Notes under the pieces: generated by a model
Seen by the model: only the letters and a program-made list of their open reading frames with translations
Told to the model about the DNA's origin: nothing
Database searches by the model: none
Origin: Tumebacillus algifaecis
GTDB taxonomy: Bacteria; Bacillota; Bacilli; Tumebacillales; Tumebacillaceae
Length of the DNA stretch: 64,000 nt
Assembly (NCBI RefSeq): GCF_002243515.1
Contig: NZ_CP022657.1
Coordinates: 2,719,001-2,783,000, forward strand
Reading direction: 5' to 3'
Made by a program: the position numbers and the translations under genes
Part shown: positions 49,839 through 57,828 of the stretch, piece by piece
How the letters are laid out: the number at the start of each line of letters is the position of its first letter
How positions within the stretch are numbered: the stretch's first letter is position 1

Positions 49839-50447
49839 ATGATCAAGGAAACCGTTTTAGAGCTCGTGACTACCTATGGATACCTCGGTCTATTTGTCTC
49901 GTTGGTTTTAGGTATCGTCGGCCTGCCGATCCCCGATGAGATCTTGATGACCTATTGCGGTTACTTAGTCTCTCAAGGCACGATGAACTATGTTGCCACG
50001 TTGGCTACGGCAATTTCTGGAAGCATCGTGGGCATTTCCACATCCTATTGGTTAGGCTTTCGCTTTGGCCTGCCCCTCGTCGAAAAGTACGGACGCCGCG
50101 TCGGAATCAACGAAAAGCGCTTGAACATCGTCAATCGCTGGTACAACCGCTTTGGAAAATTTGTCCTGGTGATCGGATACTTCATTCCTGGCATCCGACA
50201 TGTGACCGCGTTTACAGCCGGCATGTCGCGCATGCCTTTTGCTTCCTTTGCCGTGTATGCCTACACAGGCGGCTTGATCTGGTCGCTGACCTTCATCACG
50301 CTTGGCAACCTGCTTGGCGTACATTGGACAAAGGTGGCGGAGTTAACCCACCAGTTGATGTTTTGGATCGTGGCAGTGGTGGTCGGCTGCGCAATCCTCT
50401 ACGGAATTTGGTTCTATTTGCGCAAAAAGCGCAACAAAGTCGAGTAA
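49839..50447 (+). CDS. DedA family membrane protein
   Basis: 202 residues. Pattern GYLGLFVSLVLGIVGLPIPDEILMTYCGYL near the start, FRFGLPLVEKYGRRVGI, and the key arginine segment FGKFVLVIGYFIPGIRHVTAFTAGMSRMPF of DedA/SNARE-associated proteins. Four to five membrane helices. Family members act in lipid carrier or phospholipid translocation; some recycle undecaprenyl phosphate, which would fit with uppP nearby, though that link is inference. Confidence 0.93.
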   Translation: MIKETVLELVTTYGYLGLFVSLVLGIVGLPIPDEILMTYCGYLVSQGTMNYVATLATAISGSIVGISTSYWLGFRFGLPLVEKYGRRVGINEKRLNIVNRWYNRFGKFVLVIGYFIPGIRHVTAFTAGMSRMPFASFAVYAYTGGLIWSLTFITLGNLLGVHWTKVAELTHQLMFWIVAVVVGCAILYGIWFYLRKKRNKVE

Positions 50448-50478
50448 AAGCCTTCCCAGCAGTTCGGGAAGGCTTTTT
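50446..50478. terminator. Terminator between DedA and the CPBP gene
   Basis: Stem AAGCCTTCCC / GGGAAGGCTT, loop of eight bases, T-run on the plus strand and A-run on the other side. Confidence 0.88.
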
Positions 50479-50493
50479 GCTGTCCTCAAGCCC

Positions 50494-51444
50494 TCACAAC
50501 AGGTCATTGAGACTGGCGATGAAGTTGTTGACCGCATGCAGCCAGATCGGGGCCCAGAGAGAGCCTGTGATCCGGTAGAGGACACTGAATAACACGCCCA
50601 TCAGGAAGATTGGGAGAAACAAGACCGGATCGGCGTGGATGAGTGAAAATGCGAGCGCCGAACCAAATACGCCGGTGTAGACACCCCACCGGGCGGTAAG
50701 TACCGATTGCAACACTCCACGAAACAGCAGTTCCTCCCCGATCGGCGCAATCACCGCCGTCGCCAAGAGCGGCAACATGGCCATCAACATGCCGAGCGCT
50801 TTCGCATCGTTCAATTCCTGCGAGATGTTTTTCTCGCGGTACGAGTTGGTATCGATGCCCACCCACTCCGAAAGGGTGGTTGTGGCAAGCGACATCGCGT
50901 ACACGAAAATGAAAAACATCAGGACATAGCCGATCATTTTCCACGAGATCACCGGACGTTGCAACCCGACCTCATGAGACGACTTGCGAAAATACAACGG
51001 AATGACCAGCATCGCTGCGACCTGCATCGACACCCCACCTAAAGCGCTGGCTCCAGGTGACGTCCGAAACCAATCGGGAATCAAGTCAGCAACAGCAAAA
51101 TAGTACAGAAACACGCCCCCGTAAAACATCAACCCGACCCAGCCAAACGAAAGTGACAGATCGCGCAGGGTCAGTCTGCTACGACCCGCTTTTTGTGGTT
51201 TTGTGATGCGCGTTTTGATCGCATAACCGCCGATGAACACCAACAGGCCGAGCAACACGAACAGCAGAGCCAACAGGGACCAGATCGGCGCGATCTTTTC
51301 CGCTTGGAGGAGCACTTGCCATTTGCCCTGCTCGTCACGGACGAAAGTCATCGTTGACAGCGTGAGCAAGACATCTTGTAAAAATGCCCAGACCAGCAGG
51401 ATGGCCCCGGTCAGCTGTACGTTCCGCGCGAATTTTCGATTCAT
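50494..51444 (-). CDS. CPBP-family intramembrane metalloprotease
   Basis: 316 residues from ATG at 51444 after GGAGGGCGGGGG. Eight or so membrane helices. CPBP/Abi motifs: EELLFRGVLQSVL (EExxxR), FSLIHADPVLF (FxxxH) and a third His/Asn helix WLHAVNNFIASL. Belongs to Rce1-like glutamic/metal-type intramembrane proteases; targets unknown. Divergent from the YitT gene. Confidence 0.92.
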   Translation of the reverse strand: MNRKFARNVQLTGAILLVWAFLQDVLLTLSTMTFVRDEQGKWQVLLQAEKIAPIWSLLALLFVLLGLLVFIGGYAIKTRITKPQKAGRSRLTLRDLSLSFGWVGLMFYGGVFLYYFAVADLIPDWFRTSPGASALGGVSMQVAAMLVIPLYFRKSSHEVGLQRPVISWKMIGYVLMFFIFVYAMSLATTTLSEWVGIDTNSYREKNISQELNDAKALGMLMAMLPLLATAVIAPIGEELLFRGVLQSVLTARWGVYTGVFGSALAFSLIHADPVLFLPIFLMGVLFSVLYRITGSLWAPIWLHAVNNFIASLNDLL

Positions 51445-51501
51445 CCCCCGCCCTCCTTGATTTATTTTCAAAACTCAAGATTGCGTCTATTCCCAGCCAC
51501 C

Positions 51502-51530
51502 TTGTTAGAAATTTCAGTGCTAGGTACACT
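51502..51530 (+). promoter_or_regulatory. sigma-A promoter of the YitT gene
   Basis: TTGTTA, 17-bp spacer, TACACT. The -10 sits in a small inverted repeat GGTAC-ACTA-GTACC that could bind a regulator. About 45 bp before the TTG start. Confidence 0.6.
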
Positions 51531-51576
51531 AGTACCATCCTCATTGAACTATCATCCGGAGAAAGGCGGTACCAAA

Positions 51577-52425
51577 TTGCAACGTTACCTGATCGAATCG
51601 CTCGGTATCCTCGTCGGTGCCTTTATATTCACGTTTGGCTTGAACAACTTTATCATCCAGAACGGCCTCGCAGAGGGTGGCTTTGTCGGCATCTCCATTC
51701 TTGGTTTGTATCTGTTTGATATCCCGCTCGGTCTGACCTTCCTGGTCTTGAACATCCCGTTGTTTCTGATCGGCTGGAAGCGCTTTGGCCGCGAATTTTT
51801 GTTGAAAACGATCCTCGGCGTTGTCGCCGTTTCCGTATTTGCAGAACTGACAGTCGGCTGGTTCTCGATGGGCGTGGAAGACAAACTGCTCGCCTCTCTC
51901 TACGGCGGTGTCGTAGGCGGGATCGGCTTGGGCATCATCTTCCGCTTTGGCGGCACCACCGGCGGTGCTGACATCATCGCCCGCCTCGTCAACCACTACT
52001 TTGGCTGGAGCATCGGCCGCTCCTTGTTCATGATGGACGTCGTGGTCATCACACTCGTCGCCTTCGTCATCGGCAAGGATGTGGCGATGTACTCGCTCGT
52101 CGCCCTGTTTGTCGCAGCTCGCGTCATCGATATGGTCATCGAAGGCGTTTCCACCTCCCGCGCCATGTTTATCATCTCCGACAAGAGCACCGAGATCGCC
52201 GCAGAGATTCACAATCAACTTGAGCGCGGCACCACGATGTTAAACGGCATCGGAGGCTACACGGGCCGTGACAAACAAGTCCTCTATGTGGTCGTCTCAC
52301 GCGAAGAGATCAAACGTATCAATGACATCTGCCGCCAGATCGACCCACTGTCCTTCATCGTCGTCAATGATGTCCACGACGTGCTCGGCGAAGGCTTCCA
52401 TCCACTCAAACACACGAAAAACTAG
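51577..52425 (+). CDS. ypjC: YitT family protein (YpjC-like), five membrane helices plus DUF2179
   Basis: 282 residues from TTG at 51577 (LQRYLIESLGILVGAF), with GGAGAAAGGCGG upstream; the frame is open 40 codons further, through the promoter, so that part is not coding. Five membrane helices with FIIQNGLAEGGFVGISIL and FRFGGTTGGADIIARLVNHYFGWSIGRSLFMMD, and a cytosolic DUF2179 domain at the C-terminus (GTTMLNGIGGYTGRDKQVLYVVVSREEI). In B. subtilis ypjC lies after ypjB on the same strand; here it is on the opposite strand and converges with ypjB. Confidence 0.92.
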   Translation: MQRYLIESLGILVGAFIFTFGLNNFIIQNGLAEGGFVGISILGLYLFDIPLGLTFLVLNIPLFLIGWKRFGREFLLKTILGVVAVSVFAELTVGWFSMGVEDKLLASLYGGVVGGIGLGIIFRFGGTTGGADIIARLVNHYFGWSIGRSLFMMDVVVITLVAFVIGKDVAMYSLVALFVAARVIDMVIEGVSTSRAMFIISDKSTEIAAEIHNQLERGTTMLNGIGGYTGRDKQVLYVVVSREEIKRINDICRQIDPLSFIVVNDVHDVLGEGFHPLKHTKN

Positions 52426-52449
52426 GAGTCCCAGGGATTCCTAGTTTTT
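52417..52449. terminator. Bidirectional terminator between YitT and ypjB genes
   Basis: AAAAACTAGGA / TCCTAGTTTTT stem. Overlaps the last codons of both converging genes. Confidence 0.88.
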
Positions 52450-53235
52450 CTTTTTGCGAAACATCCGCCAACCGAAGAAAGTTAGGAAGAGAACCCCTGC
52501 CGTTCCGTACATCATCGGGTCGAGCGTCAGTTGCAGCACCGGCAAAAACGGCGGTTCTTCAACCGTTTGAATTTGTGTGGTCATGCTACCAAGTGATGCC
52601 TTATACGCACCGAGCGCGTCTAGCAAGCCTTGCTTGTCGCTCACCTGCTCAGGGATCAACTGCGACTCGACATAGCGATGAGCCGATTGTTGCGTGTTCA
52701 GATCAGCGGGGTTACCGTGCAATTGCAGAGCCAACCCAATCTGATCCCGTTCCTGCCGCAACTTGGTCATGATCAACCGCGCAGTCTTCTGATCCCCTTT
52801 GGCGACCGCTTCGATCAGCTTCTCGAGATTGTTCTCCATCGAACGCGCCACTGGCAGCCAAGCGGACGAAGCTGGGTAGGCCAGCGAGTCAAAGGCGACA
52901 GTCACCCGATGGATGCGGTATTCTGCCACCGCCTGTTCCGGCCCTTTCACAGCGGCAAACATCGCCTTGAGCGCTATCAATTCGGTGGTAATCGCCTGTT
53001 GTCCTTCGATGCGCTGATGGATGTTGCGCGGATCAAGGCGCGTATACATGTCGGACAATGTTTCCAAAGCGGTCAGCACTTTCGCCGGACTCTCCCCTTG
53101 CTTGATCATGTTTTCAACCTCGACAGACTCTTGGTACAAGGTGATTGGATTCACCAGCTCTGCTGCAGCCTGCACAGGTGCGACTCCAAAGATCAAAAGA
53201 AAGAGGACGAGCAGCCAAGTCAGACGCCTATACAT
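52441..53235 (-). CDS. ypjB: Sporulation protein YpjB
   Basis: 264 residues from ATG at 53235 after GGGAGGCGATTTTT. Signal peptide (RRLTWLLVLFLLIFGVAPVQA), a long helical extracellular region, and a C-terminal membrane anchor (PMMYGTAGVLFLTFFGWRMF) followed by a basic tail. Size, topology and position after ypjA match SpoYpjB of Bacillus. Role in sporulation is known only from regulation and mild phenotypes. Confidence 0.88.
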   Translation of the reverse strand: MYRRLTWLLVLFLLIFGVAPVQAAAELVNPITLYQESVEVENMIKQGESPAKVLTALETLSDMYTRLDPRNIHQRIEGQQAITTELIALKAMFAAVKGPEQAVAEYRIHRVTVAFDSLAYPASSAWLPVARSMENNLEKLIEAVAKGDQKTARLIMTKLRQERDQIGLALQLHGNPADLNTQQSAHRYVESQLIPEQVSDKQGLLDALGAYKASLGSMTTQIQTVEEPPFLPVLQLTLDPMMYGTAGVLFLTFFGWRMFRKKKN

Positions 53236-53278
53236 AAAAATCGCCTCCCACCACATCTATATGGAGAGAGGCGATCAA

Positions 53279-53866
53279 TTAGACATGCCAATTTGTCCGA
53301 GCTTTCGGACGAAGCATGGCAACCAAAAGCAACGTAGCCACGCTCAAGACAGGTGTCCAGAACGTCACGTCAGCCAAGAAGCGTCCATCTTGCAAATAAG
53401 GATGAATACCATATACATAATCCACAAAATCATTAAAGAGCAGCCAGACCGCACCGACCCAGAGCCAGCGCCAGTCAAATTTATAAGCGAAGTTGTAGAG
53501 CAGCACTTCCACCGCCATCGCCCCATGCGATAGGACGAGCATCCAGTTCTGTGCTTCGATTGCGCCGTCTGCTGCGCCGTATGTAAAAATAACTCCACAT
53601 GCCCAGATCCCATACTTGATGTTGGTTACCATCGACAGCATCTCCAACAGCGGAGACGATTTTTTCAGCAGCCAAAGCAGGATGAGCAGAGTAAAAAGCC
53701 CAGAGGACGTCGGACTGTCTGGAACAAAGAAGTTCCAATACCACTCCGTTGCTTCCATTTGATTGCGGTACCAATAAAAGCCGTAGATTGTGCCAAGCAG
53801 GTTGCAGATGAAGAGCAACCACAAAAAGGGACGGCTCATCAATTGCGTTCGAATCACATGTAGCAC
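53279..53866 (-). CDS. ypjA: DUF1405 membrane protein YpjA
   Basis: 195 residues with six hydrophobic segments: LWLLFICNLLGTIYGFYWY at the start, FTLLILLWLLKKSSPLLEMLSMVTNIKYGIWA, and WRWLWVGAVWLLFNDFVDYVYGIHP, all typical of DUF1405. Between qcrC and ypjB as in B. subtilis. Function unknown. A terminator separates it from qcrC, and ypjB starts 43 bp downstream. Confidence 0.92.
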   Translation of the reverse strand: MLHVIRTQLMSRPFLWLLFICNLLGTIYGFYWYRNQMEATEWYWNFFVPDSPTSSGLFTLLILLWLLKKSSPLLEMLSMVTNIKYGIWACGVIFTYGAADGAIEAQNWMLVLSHGAMAVEVLLYNFAYKFDWRWLWVGAVWLLFNDFVDYVYGIHPYLQDGRFLADVTFWTPVLSVATLLLVAMLRPKARTNWHV

Positions 53867-53883
53867 AGCGGCTACCCCCTACT

Positions 53884-53914
53884 AAAAAACCGACCCAGTC
53901 GCCCGGGTCGGTTT
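53884..53914 (-). terminator. Terminator after qcrC
   Basis: Stem AAACCGACCC / GGGTCGGTTT, six T on the minus strand. Lies between qcrC and ypjA, limiting read-through from the bc complex operon. Confidence 0.85.
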
Positions 53915-53920
53915 ATGTTG

Positions 53921-54685
53921 TTATTGTTGTTTTTGTTTCGCCAGCCAATCTGCAACTTCTTTGATCTTGGCTTGGTCGGTGATACCGCCGCCCGGAGGCA
54001 TGCCACCAGCTGGGAAGCCTTTGGTGATCACTTCTGCGAGCTGAGCAGCATCGTATTTGTTACCGACTCCGAGCAGGTACGGACCCATTCCGCCTTTCAA
54101 GTCGGCGCCGTGGCAGCCTGCGCAAGACTGTTTGAACACAGCAGCGCCAGCATCGCCTTCGTCTACAAGAGCGGTGTCAACCGGCATCTCTGACTTGTCC
54201 ACCGGCTTCGGAGCGTGAGCAAGTGCATCTTCATGTTGTACTTCAGCTTCGTAGGTCAGCCAGATGCACAGCAGAACTGCCAGCGTCATCGCAGTCGTTG
54301 CGACCGGACGTTTAAACGGATGACGAGCTTTGCTGTTGTCGAGCCACGGAGCGATGATCAGCAAGGTGGATGCAACGCCCGGAACGACTACCGTACCCAT
54401 CCAAACCATATCGCCCGGGAAGTACTTGAGCAATTGGTACAGGAAAAGGAAGTACCAGTCCGGCATCGGGATAAAGCCCGACGGGTTCGGATCGGCCGGA
54501 TCGGTCAGGTGAACCGGGTTGAAAATAATCCAAAGTACAAATGCGACGAGGAAGAGCGAACCTACAATCCATTCTTTCAGAAGAAAGTTTGGAAAGAACG
54601 GTTCTGTTCCAAGCGGCTTCTTCTTATCTTTTTCTTTAAAGCGCGGTGTGCCAGGAATGCGGTCGCGAAAATGATCGTGAGCCAT
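53921..54685 (-). CDS. qcrC: Menaquinol:cytochrome c reductase, cytochrome b/c subunit
   Basis: 254 residues. N-terminal half is subunit-IV-like with three membrane helices (WIVGSLFLVAFVLWIIF, FIPMPDWYFLFLYQLLKYFPG). After a linker, a c-type cytochrome domain with heme motif CAGCH at 188-192 and a distal Met candidate in GFPAGGMPPGGG. Fusion of subunit IV to a cytochrome c is the Bacillus-type arrangement. Third gene of qcrABC. Confidence 0.95.
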   Translation of the reverse strand: MAHDHFRDRIPGTPRFKEKDKKKPLGTEPFFPNFLLKEWIVGSLFLVAFVLWIIFNPVHLTDPADPNPSGFIPMPDWYFLFLYQLLKYFPGDMVWMGTVVVPGVASTLLIIAPWLDNSKARHPFKRPVATTAMTLAVLLCIWLTYEAEVQHEDALAHAPKPVDKSEMPVDTALVDEGDAGAAVFKQSCAGCHGADLKGGMGPYLLGVGNKYDAAQLAEVITKGFPAGGMPPGGGITDQAKIKEVADWLAKQKQQ

Positions 54686-54738
54686 TCTTTTTAACCTCCT
54701 TCTCAGTTAACAGTTGAGCTAAACAACCCGCATTGATC

Positions 54739-55410
54739 TTAGAGAGGACCAGCGATACCTTGTTTGCGGATCATGATGAAGTGCAAGCCCAACAGCCCGA
54801 GAAGAGCAGCCGGCAGGAAGAATACGTGAATCGCAAAGAAGCGAGTCAAAGTCAGCGCACCAAGGATGTCGCCGCCGATCAGCAGAGTCTTGATGTAAGG
54901 TCCGACAAAAGGTACGGTTTCAGCAATCTGTGCACCAACGGCCGTCGCCCAGTACGCTTTTTGGTCCCACGGCAAGAGATAGCCGGTGAAGCCAAAGCCG
55001 ATAACGACGAAGAAGATCAATACGCCGACAACCCAGTTCAGCTCGCGCGGAGCTTTGTAGGAACCGGTGAAGAACACGCGGAGCATGTGCAGGAACATCA
55101 TAATTATTACTAATGATGCGCCCCAGAAATGCATCCCCCGAACAATGTTGCCAAGCAATACTTCATCCGTGATGTATTGTACAGAACGATAAGCGTTAAC
55201 GATATCAGGTACATAATACATAGCAAGGAACATACCGGACAAAATCTGGGTAACGATGATCAGGAACGTCAGACCGCCGAAACAGTAAACGAACGCAGAC
55301 ATCTTGTTCGCCGGGTTGACGTGTGCCGGGACATCATGATCGGCGATGTCACGCCAAATCGGAGTCACGCCCAAGCGTTCGTCAATCCAGTCATATGTTT
55401 TTTTCAACAT
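54739..55410 (-). CDS. qcrB: Menaquinol:cytochrome c reductase, cytochrome b6 subunit
   Basis: 223 residues, four membrane helices with the b-heme histidines (RGMHFWGASLVIIMMFLHMLRVFF) and the quinol-site segment GYLLPWDQKAYWA. Cys43 (VYCFGGLTF) is conserved at the place where Bacillus QcrB and cytochrome b6 attach an extra covalent c-type heme. Between qcrA and qcrC. Confidence 0.96.
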   Translation of the reverse strand: MLKKTYDWIDERLGVTPIWRDIADHDVPAHVNPANKMSAFVYCFGGLTFLIIVTQILSGMFLAMYYVPDIVNAYRSVQYITDEVLLGNIVRGMHFWGASLVIIMMFLHMLRVFFTGSYKAPRELNWVVGVLIFFVVIGFGFTGYLLPWDQKAYWATAVGAQIAETVPFVGPYIKTLLIGGDILGALTLTRFFAIHVFFLPAALLGLLGLHFIMIRKQGIAGPL

Positions 55411-55439
55411 CTGTCTTACTCACCTACTTTCAACGTCAA

Positions 55440-55988
55440 TTACGCTTTACGCTGGTTCAGCTTAGAGCTGATCATTACTTTGCCGCCGTCAACCTTAACC
55501 TCGAACAGGTCGAGCGGACGCGTCGGCGGTTTGGTCGGGTCTTGCACACCGTGGATGGTGTAACGACCGCCGTGGCAAGGGCAGTGGAACCACCATTTGC
55601 CGTCTGCTGCCGGTTGTGCGTTGCCGCTAGGATCAACTGTTCCTGTTACTTGGCAACCCAAGTGGGTGCAGACTGGGGACATCGCAAGGATTTGGCCTTG
55701 CTCATCCTTGATCAACCATGCGGTGTACTTCGCGTTCTCTTCAATCCAACCGTCCTTGCGGTGAACCTTGAACTCAATCAGCTGCGGCAAATCGGACTTT
55801 ACATCAGACTCTTTCAAGCCTGAGTCAACAAAAGTACCACCGCCAGAGCGAGTGAGAGGATCAAGGGTGAACGGAATCAACGGCGCTGCAATCGTAGCTG
55901 CCATAAACGCGCCAGTGCCTCCCAGTGCGTAGGTGAGGAACTGCCGGCGGGAGAGTCCATCTTTCCCCTGGTTCTTTTGGTCACTCAT
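55440..55988 (-). CDS. qcrA: Menaquinol:cytochrome c reductase, Rieske iron-sulfur subunit
   Basis: 182 residues. Twin-arginine type N-terminus (SRRQFLTYALGGTG) with one hydrophobic helix, then the Rieske domain with both cluster motifs: CTHLGC (107-112) and CPCHGG (126-131). Oxidises menaquinol with QcrB. First gene of the operon, with a good sigma-A promoter about 100 bp upstream. Confidence 0.96.
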   Translation of the reverse strand: MSDQKNQGKDGLSRRQFLTYALGGTGAFMAATIAAPLIPFTLDPLTRSGGGTFVDSGLKESDVKSDLPQLIEFKVHRKDGWIEENAKYTAWLIKDEQGQILAMSPVCTHLGCQVTGTVDPSGNAQPAADGKWWFHCPCHGGRYTIHGVQDPTKPPTRPLDLFEVKVDGGKVMISSKLNQRKA

Positions 55989-56091
55989 TGTTCTAACCTC
56001 CCTACCGTTGACAAAAAATCGTGCCAGTCATCTTGCAGTCATACCGAACATGTGTGGTATGGGAAAAATGACCCGTACTATCTTCGCTTCA

Positions 56092-56120
56092 ATCTTACAT
56101 TCTGCTCTATACAGTGTCAA
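56092..56120 (-). promoter_or_regulatory. sigma-A promoter of qcrABC
   Basis: On the minus strand TTGACA, 17-bp spacer, TAAGAT. About 105 bp before qcrA. The leader between holds no clear hairpin terminator. Confidence 0.7.
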
Positions 56121-56240
56121 GCAAGCATGTGCAACTTTTCTCAAGGCTTACGTACTGGGATTTTCCCTTATCTTTCCCCCGTGTCATGCGGAGTCAAACC
56201 ATAAGATCCCGGCGCTCGCCATGGAAAATGTCACAAAAAG

Positions 56241-56954
56241 TTACGAGTTCAGCTCCCACATGTTCGTGATCTCCTGTAGGATGCGATCACCGATCACCCC
56301 TAGCAGGCGCTCACCTTTCTCAACGCTGGCTGCAGCCGCGTTGCCCGAGTAGCCGTCAGGATACAGACGTCTGCCCATCTCGGGGAAACGGGCCTTGGTC
56401 GTCACATCGATCTCATGATTGCCTGCCAGCGATAGGTCAACCGTCCCCTGGGCCGCATGCATCACCAGCGAGGTCTCATCTTCCCCACCATGGCCCGTGC
56501 CAGGCGTGACCTGCTTGATCTCGCTTTGGTAATCGAGCCAGTAGTTGCTGACCAACACCTGCAACCCAAGCTCAGTCAGGCGCATCGCCGTTTCATTCAA
56601 CGCCGTGATGTTGCCGCCGTGGCCGTTGAGGAGCACCACATGCTTGATGCCAAATCTCGAGAACGACGCGACGACCGCGTGGACATAGTCGGCGAGGATG
56701 CGATTTGGCACATCGATCGTGCCTGGGAAATCCGCAAGCACCGCACAATGTCCATATGGGATTGCAGGTGCTGTCCAGATGCGCCCAGACAGTTTGCCTT
56801 CGATGTAATCGGCGATGTGCTGCGGGATCAGGAGATCGGTGCCAAGCGGCGCGTGCGGCCCGTGCGCCTCAATAGCTCCGACCGGCAGAATCAACGTATC
56901 GATGTAGGGCTTGTACTCTTCGAAGTTTTTCATATGTACATCTGTGAGTTTCAT
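56241..56954 (-). CDS. Creatininase-family amidohydrolase
   Basis: 237 residues from ATG at 56954 after GGAGGGAGAGGTTACC; the frame is open 18 codons further without need. Metal-site motifs ILPVGAIEAHGPHAPLGTDLLIP, NGHGGNITALNE and GHGGEDETSLVMH give the Glu/His/Asp set of creatininase-like enzymes (creatinine hydrolase, FAPy deformylase, mycofactocin MftE). Substrate unknown. Sits between ypiB and qcrA; in Bacillus ypiF is there. Confidence 0.92.
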   Translation of the reverse strand: MKLTDVHMKNFEEYKPYIDTLILPVGAIEAHGPHAPLGTDLLIPQHIADYIEGKLSGRIWTAPAIPYGHCAVLADFPGTIDVPNRILADYVHAVVASFSRFGIKHVVLLNGHGGNITALNETAMRLTELGLQVLVSNYWLDYQSEIKQVTPGTGHGGEDETSLVMHAAQGTVDLSLAGNHEIDVTTKARFPEMGRRLYPDGYSGNAAAASVEKGERLLGVIGDRILQEITNMWELNS

Positions 56955-57006
56955 GGTAACCTCTCCCTCCTTTCCAGTATGGAATTTCCCTCCCTTTATT
57001 ATGTAC

Positions 57007-57038
57007 AAAAAAAAGAACTGGGCTCAAGTGCCCAGTTC
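57007..57038 (-). terminator. Terminator overlapping the end of ypiB
   Basis: Stem GAACTGGGC / GCCCAGTTC with eight T on the minus strand. The ypiB stop codon lies in the loop, so the last codons form part of the stem. Confidence 0.85.
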
Positions 57039-57575
57039 CATCTCTTCGCGAAGTTTGTTTGACAATTCCTCGAACGCTTTCTTGTCGCCGAGGTCGAGCG
57101 CCCTGTCGATCTTGAGCTTCAAAGCGTCGATTCGGTACGTTTTCAACGCGTAGTCGAGCACCAGTTCAGCTTGCAAGGAGACGAGTGCATCGATCGTTTC
57201 TTTCGTATCATCCATCGGGTTTTGCTCAAGGACGGAGGCATATTCGGGTGATGTCGTGCGCTCCTTGAAGAACAGGCCGATATAAATGTCTTCGCGCGGA
57301 TTATGGTGAATGTCGAGAAACGCCTTTTCCACATCGGACGTTACACGCTTGTTTTTGTAAAATTTGAAAGGTGTCATCTGCACACACTTGGTAGAGATCA
57401 AAATCGTCTTGGGTAGGTTGCGGAAGTTATCAATGAAGTGAACGCGCTCGAGCAACTGATCGGATGAGGCAATATATTGCAGCAGCCACTCCGCTTCACG
57501 GTTTTGCAGATCGTACTTCTCGATAAACCACTTGATAAAGGTTTTCTTTTCAGCAATCGTAATGACTTCTCCCAT
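57024..57575 (-). CDS. ypiB: UPF0302 protein YpiB
   Basis: 183 residues from ATG at 57575 after GAAGGAGGGAACGGCG; the frame is open 50 codons upstream. KKTFIKWFIEKYDLQNREAEWLLQYIASSDQLLERVHFID is the UPF0302 N-terminal pattern, followed by the IDEY-type C-terminal helix ALKLKIDRALDLGDKKAFEELS. Soluble and function unknown. Position near qcrABC agrees with Bacillus. Confidence 0.9.
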   Translation of the reverse strand: MGEVITIAEKKTFIKWFIEKYDLQNREAEWLLQYIASSDQLLERVHFIDNFRNLPKTILISTKCVQMTPFKFYKNKRVTSDVEKAFLDIHHNPREDIYIGLFFKERTTSPEYASVLEQNPMDDTKETIDALVSLQAELVLDYALKTYRIDALKLKIDRALDLGDKKAFEELSNKLREEMELGT

Positions 57576-57796
57576 CGCCGTTCCCTCCTTCATTGTCTCT
57601 TCACAACCGAATTCGATTGTCAGCCCATTTCGGAATGTTGTGAATTTTCTTAATGTATTATATTCGTTAGGGCGCTGATGTTTTCCTTTTTTCTGCAAGA
57701 AATTTGAACTTGTGCGACTACCCAATTTAGAGCGAGATCATCCCTATGCTTACATTCTATCGGTTTTTAGGTTTGTCTGTGAAGGGGGAATTGGAG

Positions 57797-57828
57797 GAAA
57801 TAAAAGACGGGCCTGTCAAGGCCCGTCT
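57797..57828 (-). terminator. Terminator of the helicase pair
   Basis: Stem AGACGGGCCT / AGGCCCGTCT, loop of four, followed by TTTTATTT on the minus strand. Overlaps the final codons of the helicase-associated gene. Confidence 0.85.
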
